DNA from: Paenibacillus sp. PAMC 26794
GTDB taxonomy: Bacteria > Bacillota > Bacilli > Paenibacillales > Paenibacillaceae
DNA: 64,000 nucleotides
Assembly (NCBI RefSeq): GCF_000316035.1
Contig: NZ_ANHX01000004.1
Location: forward strand, 1-64,000
Direction: 5' to 3'
Under the pieces are notes generated by a model. That model did no database searches, was not told where the DNA came from, and saw only the letters and a list, made by a program, of their open reading frames with translations. Numbering within the stretch: position 1 is the first letter of the stretch; every line of letters begins with the position of its first letter. Positions 52,901 to 61,900 of this stretch are shown one piece after another. The translations under genes and the position numbers were made by a program.

Positions 52901-55900
52901 GATCTAGATGAAGAGGTTAATTTCTTTGCGGTCGGAGGAGATTCTCTCAAAGCAGTCAGCTTGTCTGCATGGATCCGGTCTCATTTAGGAATTCAGCCTG
53001 AGGTAGCAGATGTTTTCAATCATTCAACGCCTATTCAACTGGCGGAGCATCTCTATGTCATGGCGAAACCAAAAGTAGACCAACAGACAATTCAATCTGC
53101 ACCCACTATGGATGCGTATCCAATCTCTTCTGCACAGATGCGTATGTTCACACAAGCGATGCTTGATCCAGGCAATACGGCATACAACCTACCGTCTGCA
53201 ACCATTATTGAGGGTGAATTGGACCGTATAAGAGTTGAGGCTGCTTTGCAGAAGTTGATGCAGCATCATGAGGCGCTCAGAACATCGTTTGAGATACGGG
53301 GCGGACAGATTGTTCAGATCATCCAACCTTCGGTTCGCTTAAGTATGGGCTATGCAGAGCAGCATGTGGCAGATGACCAAGAGTTGCCTGCGATGATCGA
53401 GACATTGATTCGTCCTTTTGATCTGGGGAGTGCTCCGCTTATGCGGGTTGAACTGATTAAGATAGGCGAGCGCAAGCATCTGCTATTCTTTGATATTCAC
53501 CATATTATCGCAGATGGTACATCTGTCGAAATCATCACCCGTGACTTCAATGATTTATATTTTGGCAAAGAGCAAGCAGCCCGATTGCAGTACAAAGATT
53601 ACGCGGTATGGCAGCAGCAACGTCTCGCTTCAAATGAATACAATTCACATCAAACGTACTGGCTAGACCATCTTGGCCCTTCTTTACCTGTGCTGGAGCT
53701 CCCACTTGACCATGAGCGTCCATCACAGCGATCCATGCAAGGGGGACGTCTCCATTTCACGTTGAGTCGTTCGTTAACACAACACTTGCACGAGCTGGCT
53801 TCCTCATCGGAAGCATCCATGTATATGGTAATGCTAAGTGTGTGGAATCTTCTTCTTGCACACCGCTCAGGTCAGCAGGACATTGTGGTAGGAACGCCTG
53901 TTGCAGGAAGGATGCAAGAGGAGTGGAAAGAGACGGTAGGCATGTTTGTCAATATGATTGCGATGCGGAATTTTCCAACGTTTGATCGTACGTACACTGA
54001 TTTTTTAAGCGAACTCAAACAACATACACTGGATGCTTTTGCGTATCAGGAGTATCCGTTTAATGAGCTTGTGGCACAACTGGGCGTGACACGTGAGTTG
54101 AACCGAAATCCGGTATTTGATGTTTGTTTTGATTATCAGAACATGGATTTGCATGGACTTGAACTTCATGGTTTGCAATTCAGTTCTTTTCCGGTGGAGA
54201 CGGGTACGTCTACTTATGATCTGTTAATGACCTGTCAAGAAAACAGGGAGAAGCAGGTGATTGAAGGATATATCGAATACTCGCTGGATCTGTTCCACCG
54301 GGACACAGTGGAAGGTATGATGCAGGAGTTTATCGGACTCTGCCAAGAGGTTGTACAACAGCCCAAACTGTCTCTGAGCGAACTGTTTGAGAGAAACGAA
54401 CGTTCTCATGAGCACCCAGTCCATCGTCTTGCTGGTCCACGTCTGGATTACACTCCTGCGGTAGGTCTGCATCGGCTGTTCGAGCTGCAGGCAGAACACA
54501 CGCCAGACAAGAAAGCTCTCCTTGTATCATCCGGAGCCTCTTTTACCTACAAGGAGCTTAATGAAAAAGCTAATACGCTGGCTTGGAAGCTGATTGATCA
54601 AGGTGTGCGCCGGGATGAACCTGTAGGCATATTATCCAGACGAGATGAATCGTTGATCATTATGCTATTGGCGGTGCTGAAAGCTGGGGCGGCTTATGTG
54701 CCTCTGGACCCTGCTTTTCCGCCGCAGCGCATCGTGAATATGATCGAAGATAGCCGAATGAACGTATTGCTGTGTACGCCTGATGAAGAAGGCACAGTGA
54801 CTTTTAACGGAGAGCGATTCGTGTATGATCCAACTGCCCAGGATGTGCGCTCATCCGTTAACCCGGACGTAAACTTCCTGTCTTCGGACCTGTCCTGTGT
54901 GATTTTTACCTCAGGATCGACGGGGCGTCCTAAAGGGGTCATGATTACTCATGAGGCGATGGTCAATTTTGTTGAGGACATCAGGCACCGACATATTTTT
55001 GCACATGAGACAGATCGCATCATCAGTGTAACGACCATATCTTTTGATATTTTCGGATTTGAAGTGTGGACACCATTATGCACCGGATATTCGCTGTATC
55101 TGGCCAATGAGCAGGAGCAGCTTGACCCGGCTCTTGCTTCACGTCGAATACGTGAACATGGTATTACGCACATTCTTAGCACGGTCTCACGCATTAAGGC
55201 ATTTGTCGAAAATCCGGAATTCGCTCAGGCGTTGGGCAATCTGCGATGTGTTCTTACCGGAGGGGAAAATGTCCCTGTGGGACTCCTCACCGATCTGAAG
55301 CGGCTTACGCCCGCTCGAGTTTTTAACATGTATGGACCAACGGAAACTACGATCTGGTCAACGACCAAAGAATTGAATGATACAGCCGCGATTACCATTG
55401 GCAAGCCCATTACCAATACAGAGATTTATATTCTGAATGATGAAGGTGAAATACTACCACCTGGCAGCTATGGAGAGCTGTGCATTGCAGGAAAAGGATT
55501 ATCCCGCGGTTATCTGCACAATGCTGCTGAGACCGATGCCCGATTCATTGCAAACTCCAATGTTTTGGGAGGCCGTTTGTACCGAACTGGCGATCTGGCC
55601 CGTATACTGCCGGATGGGGATGTTGAGTTAATGGGACGGTTAGATCAGCAGGTGAAGATTCGGGGCTACCGGATTGAACTGAACGAGATTGAGCAGGCAG
55701 CGATGAATTATGAACGTGTAAGAGAAGCTGTCGTTAAGGTAGAAGGGGCCGAGCAACATTCATTGCAATTAATCCTTTTCTACAGTCTGAAGCCTGGGAT
55801 TGGGCCGTCCGTTATGGAAGATGAAGACGTACAGCTTCGGGCCTGGTTAAAGCAGCGGCTTCCACAGTACATGATGCCTTCTCGCTTGATTCGTCTGGAA

Positions 55901-58900
55901 AATCTGCCTGTGCTGCCTAATGGAAAACTGAATCGCAATGCTCTTCGTCTGGCTGATTTTGAAACGGGAGAGAAGGCTAATCCGACTCTGGTTTATGGTT
56001 CATCGATTCAAGGAACGGAGCGGGCAAAAGTTGATCTGGAGCAGATGCTCATTGCAACGTGGAAGGAAATATTGAATCTGGATACAGTTAATATCCATGA
56101 TCACTTTTTTGACATCGGAGGCAACTCGCTGGGGCTTATTCTGATCAATAATCGGCTGAATGCCTATCTGGATAAAAACGTTCCGCTGGTGCAATTGTTT
56201 GAGCATTCCTCTATTGCATCACTGGTCAATCATCTGGTGGCTGAGCAGATGCTGCCGACAGTTACACAACATGTACAAGAGGAGAGCGGGCATATCGCTT
56301 CGGCTGGATATCCTGTTACGAACCCGGAGCCGACAACAGCTCCAAAAGAGTATGTGAGGAGCACAGTTGAACACAGCAAAGTGGAGCAGGGCAGACCGGA
56401 ACAGAGTATCCAGTTTGCTTCAGAACACAGTAGCAGAATTTCTTCTTCCTCGGATATCGCAGTCATTGGTATGGCAGGGCATTTTCCCGGTTCAAGAAAT
56501 ATCGAGGAGTTCTGGGATAACCTAATGGCAGGTAAGGACGGTATCACCCGTCTGAATGAGGAGGATCTAACCGCTGCGGGTGTACGACCGGAAGACTTCA
56601 AACATCCCGATTATGTACGTGCCAAAGGTGTACTGCAAGATACTGAGTATTTTGACTCCGGATTTTTCGAATATCCGCATCAGGAATCCAACATGATGGA
56701 TCCGCAAATACGGCTGCTGCATCAGTGCTCATGGGAGGCACTTGAGCATGCCGGATGTGATCCTTACAGTTATGAGGGATCTATAGGATTGTTTGCCGGA
56801 AGTGGACTGAGCTTACCATGGATGGTGCAATTTCTCGGTCGCTCCGGTAATTTGTTACAGGCTTTTGAAGCCATGACTTTAAATGAAAAGGACTATATTA
56901 CAACCCGAGTATCTCACAAATTAAATCTGAGAGGGCCGAGTATGGCCGTACAGACCGCATGTTCGACTTCTTTGGTCGCTATCCACCAAGCTGCTGAATC
57001 GTTGATTCGGGGAGAGTGTGATGTGGCACTTGCGGGAGGTGTCTCTATCTCCTATCCGCTCAAAGAAGGTTATCACTGGCATGAAGGCATGATTTATTCA
57101 AAGGATGGTCATTGCAGACCGTTCGATGAGCAGGCATCTGGTACTGTGTCTGGTAATGGATGCGGAATGGTTGTGCTCAAGTCACTCCGCGACGCGCAGA
57201 GAGATGGAGATCATATCTATGCAGTCATTAAAGGTTCAGCGATTAATAATGATGGCATGGACAAAATTGGATATACGGCACCGAGTGTGGCCGGGCAGGT
57301 CAAGGTTATTCAATCAGCCCTGCATCGTTCGGGAGTGTCTCCAAAAGAGATCTCCTATCTGGAGGCGCATGGAACAGGAACCAAACTGGGGGACCCGATT
57401 GAAATTGAAGCGCTCAGGCAGTCATGGGGAACAGATCGTAGAAATTATTGTGCTCTAGGTTCTGTGAAAGCCAATATTGGGCATCTTGATGCGGCAGCAG
57501 GTGTCGCCGGTTTTATTAAAACCGTACTGACGCTTTATCACCGGGTGGTTCCGCCACAGATTCACATGAATCGGACGAATCAGATGTTGAAGCTGGAGCA
57601 TAGTCCCTTCTATATCAACAGGGAGCCACAGCCATTAGAAGACGCGAAGCGTATCCTGCGAGCAGGTGTCAGTTCGTTTGGGATCGGGGGTACCAATGCT
57701 CACGTCATTCTGGAGCAGCCGCCCGTCCAAGAGAGCCAAGTCAATTATGAATCATTGCTTTTGCTACCCTTCTCGGCCAAAAGTGAATCTGCGCTGGAAC
57801 GCACGTATGATTCGGTTCTACAGGCAATCCATGCATTGCCGGAGCAGTTGCCCAATGCTGCGTGGACGCTACAGAAGGGAAGAAGCAGATTCGTTCATCG
57901 TAAAGCACTAATCGTTGTAGACGGTTATATTCCGCCAAGCGAGCAGTCTGTAGAGTTTGAGACACAGGCAAGTGTGATGAATGGGAAGCCTAAGGTCATG
58001 TTTTATCTCAGCGGAAATGCAAGTTGGGAAGCGCGCAAGATTCGGGAACTATATGCTTCTGTGTATCGCAGCCAGGTCTCAGAGATATTCAAACAGCACT
58101 TTGAAGAGATACTGAACCTCTTTGAGTCCAAGGAACAGTATGCCATCCGCCAAGGCATAGGGCGATCGTTAACCGATTCAAGGCTTGAGCGCATGCAGTG
58201 CTTTGTTGTGCAATATGCTCTTTATAAAACCGTAATGCAGCTTGGTGTCAAGCCAGATGCTGTCTGTGGACAAGGCGTTGGCGAACTCGTGGGGTTGGTT
58301 ATTAGTGATGCACTTGATCCAGTACATGCCGTGGGGCTTCTATACAATCTGGAGCATTGGTCACTAGAAGAAGGAGCATTGTCAGATGCTTTGACAGGAA
58401 GGATGACAGATGCAACTGTAACAGATCTTGCGTCGAGTATTGCACCACTGTTATCTCCAAATTTCCTGTTTACGCTGCTAAATCGCAAGAGGCTTTCTGA
58501 ATCTGCTGGGCATACGCTGTGGATCGTTTCGAATCAGCTGCAGGATACAGAACAAACAGCCCCGGATTCATTTTCAGAGCCAAACATCATTGCTCTTACT
58601 GGAGATCGTCAGAGCTTGCTTGAGGCAGACGTGTATTTAATGAAAGTACTTGCTTTTTGCTGGTGCTCTGGCATGGAGTTGGATTGGGAACAGTTAAACG
58701 GAACGGGGCGTAGGCAAAAAATCTCCCTGCCGACGTATTCCTTTGATCCCATTGTTCATCAACATGATGTTGCGTTGTATCAGCTTGCAGGTATGTCGCA
58801 GGTTGCAGCGGGTTCTATCGCAGCATTAGACCAATCTCCATCCGGGAAAGTCAGGGTTCAACGGACTGATGATGAGATAAGGCATGTATTATCGCAATTG

Positions 58901-61900
58901 TGGCAGGAGTTGCTTGGTAATGGAGCAGTCGGCCTTGAAGATGATTTCTTTGAGCTTGGGGGTCATTCTTTAAAAGCGATTTCCTTGGCGTCGAGGATTA
59001 AAGAAATGTTTGGATTAAATTTGGGGCTGGAAGAGGTTTTTGATCATTCTGTATTTGAACACATGGTTCAATGGATTGCTGAACATCAGGCTACAAGTGA
59101 CTCTGATTCAGTGGACCCAATCTTGCCTGTAACTAAGAAAGAGAAATACAAGACCACTTCTGCCCAGCGAAGAATGTATGTGGTGCATGAGTGGATGAAA
59201 GGTGAGAGTACGGCATACAATCTCGCCAGTTCCTATAGGGTAAGGGGAAAACTTGACCCTACCCAATTCAGAGTAATAATGGATGCACTTGTAGAGAGAC
59301 ATGAAGCATTCCGTACCAGGTTTGAAATGATTGACGGTGAGCTTTTCCAGGTTGTCGAGGATCAGGTTCCAAGCGTGGTGGAGTTGCTAGAATTAGAAAC
59401 AGCAGGGTTAGAACAGGTCATGGAATGGATCAAGCCTTTTGATCTGACCAGCGCACCATTGGTTCGTGTTAAGCTGGTTCGCCTTTCTCAAGAGGAACAC
59501 ATCTTATTCATCGACATGCATCATATCATTTCGGATCAGAGTTCCATTGCGATCCTGATGCAGGATTTTGCACGCATGTACAGAGGAGAAACATTGCAAT
59601 CTCTTGACATTCAGTATAAGGAATATGCGGAATGGCGTGATGAAGCTGCGTCACATGGACAATCTGTTAAAGAAACCGAGTTTTGGATACGGGAATTTGA
59701 GGACATGCCTGCACCGGTTGAATTGCTTACAGACTTCCCAAGACATGGCGTGTCATCTTACAGAGGAGACAGACTTTCCATTGAACTTGGTGAGTCATTA
59801 AGCACACAGGTCAATGATTTCTGTACTCAACAAGGGCTTACACCCTACATGTTGTTCATGGCAACTTTGAATCTATTAATCTGGAAGTATACGGGTCAAG
59901 ACGACTTGGTCGTAGGTACAGCGGTTGCGGGGCGTGAGAAACCAGAACTCGATAACGTTATGGGTATGTTCGTGAACATGCTTGCCATTCGTACCAGCAT
60001 GGACAGGGAATGGTCCACAGAGACGTATTTGAATGAGATGCGTGGCAAGTTGTTATCCTGTTATGAGCATCAATATTATCCTTATGAAGCACTGGTTGAA
60101 CAACTTGGTCTATTCGGTGATTTAAGCCGCAACCCCCTATTTGATGTGGTGCTAAATTACATTAATATGGGAACCGATGATCCTGAAGCCGGGGAACTGA
60201 TACTTGAACCTTGGGTCGAAGGTAAGGTGGATGCCAAATTTGATCTGACTTGGACACTGGTCGAGCACAAGCAATGTTACACGGTTGAACTTGACTATCG
60301 CTCGGATTTGTTTAAAGCGGAGTCCATGGAACTGATGCTGGATAAATTCCGGTATATCCTGTCTCAGATCACAACAGGGGATAATGAACGAATTGGTCAG
60401 ATTAAGTTCACTACACCGGAGGAAGAGGAATGGCTGCTCTACGGAGTCAACGATAATGCCGCTCAGTATCCGCGAGATGCGACCATTTCCCAATTATTCG
60501 AGGAACAAGTTCATGTGCATGCACAGAAGACAGCATTGGTCTGGGAAGACGGTGAATGGAGCTATGCGGATCTGTATGAACGTGTTCAGTGGCTGGCGTT
60601 CAGGTTGCTTGGACAAGGGGTAAAATCAGGCTCTAGTATTGCTCTCATTCTGGACCGTGGACCGATCCAGATGATCAGTATCCTTGCTACACTCCAAGTG
60701 GGTTGCAGTTATGTGCCGATCGACCCGGCTTCGCCACCATCGAGAATTGAATTTATTTTGCAAGATTGCGATGCGGCTGTGTTATTGACTGAAACGGCTT
60801 ATGCCTCGACATGGCAATCTGTAGTTCCTTGTATCGTGCCGGCGGATGAACTGACAGCTTTCGTTTCAGGAGACATGCAGGAGCCCGTTGAACATATGAA
60901 TAAGACTGCTCTTGACCCGGCTTATATCATTTATACATCAGGGTCAACAGGAACCCCGAAAGGGACTGTGATGAGTCATCGCAATGTGACCAAAGTTATG
61001 AAAAATAGTAATTTTGTCACCGTCGTGCCAGAGGATCGTATCCTGCAAATTTCTAACTATGCGTTTGACGGTTCCATTTTCGATATTTTTGCTTCATTAA
61101 TAAATGGCGCTACTCTTGTATTAATCTCAAAAGAGACCATTTTGGATATGGCTCGTTTGGCGGATGTCATCCGACAGCAACGGATTTCAGTATTTTATAT
61201 TCCGACATCCTTGTTTAATATGCTGGTGGATTGGGATGCTGAATGCTTGAAGAATGTGCGTAGAGTGATGTTTGGTGGTGAAGCTGCATCGGTGAGTCAT
61301 GCCAACAAAGCGCTTGCATGCGTGGGGCCGGGTAGGCTGTTAAATGGATATGGGCCAACGGAAGCAACCTTTTTTGCCTCCTACCACTTATTACAGCAAA
61401 CAGAGCCTTATACTGGCTCACTGCCTATAGGGTATCCCCTGTCTAACACAGCCTTGTATGTTCTGGATGATGAGCTGAAGCCTGTGCCACCCAACGTTCC
61501 AGGTGAACTGTATATCAGTGGGGATGCGGTAGGTATTGGATATCTTAACCGTGAGGATCTTACCCGAAAGCACTTTCTTGATGATCCCTTCCGCAAGGGA
61601 GAACGAATGTATCGGACAGGTGACATCGTCAAACGTCTGGCTGACGGCAGTCTGATTTTTATTGAACGTTCGGATTTCCAGGTCAAGATTAGAGGTTTCC
61701 GCATTGAGTTATCGGAGATAGGTAACTGCATGGAGCGTCTGTCGGGAGTTCGTGATGCATTTGTCATGACAGTTACAGAACCATCAGGAAGTCTATACAT
61801 TGCCGCTTTTTATACAAGCGACACTGGGGCAGATGCTGAGTATATTCGAAGAGAACTTCACCAGCAACTGCCAGAGTACATGGTGCCTGCACGAATTATT

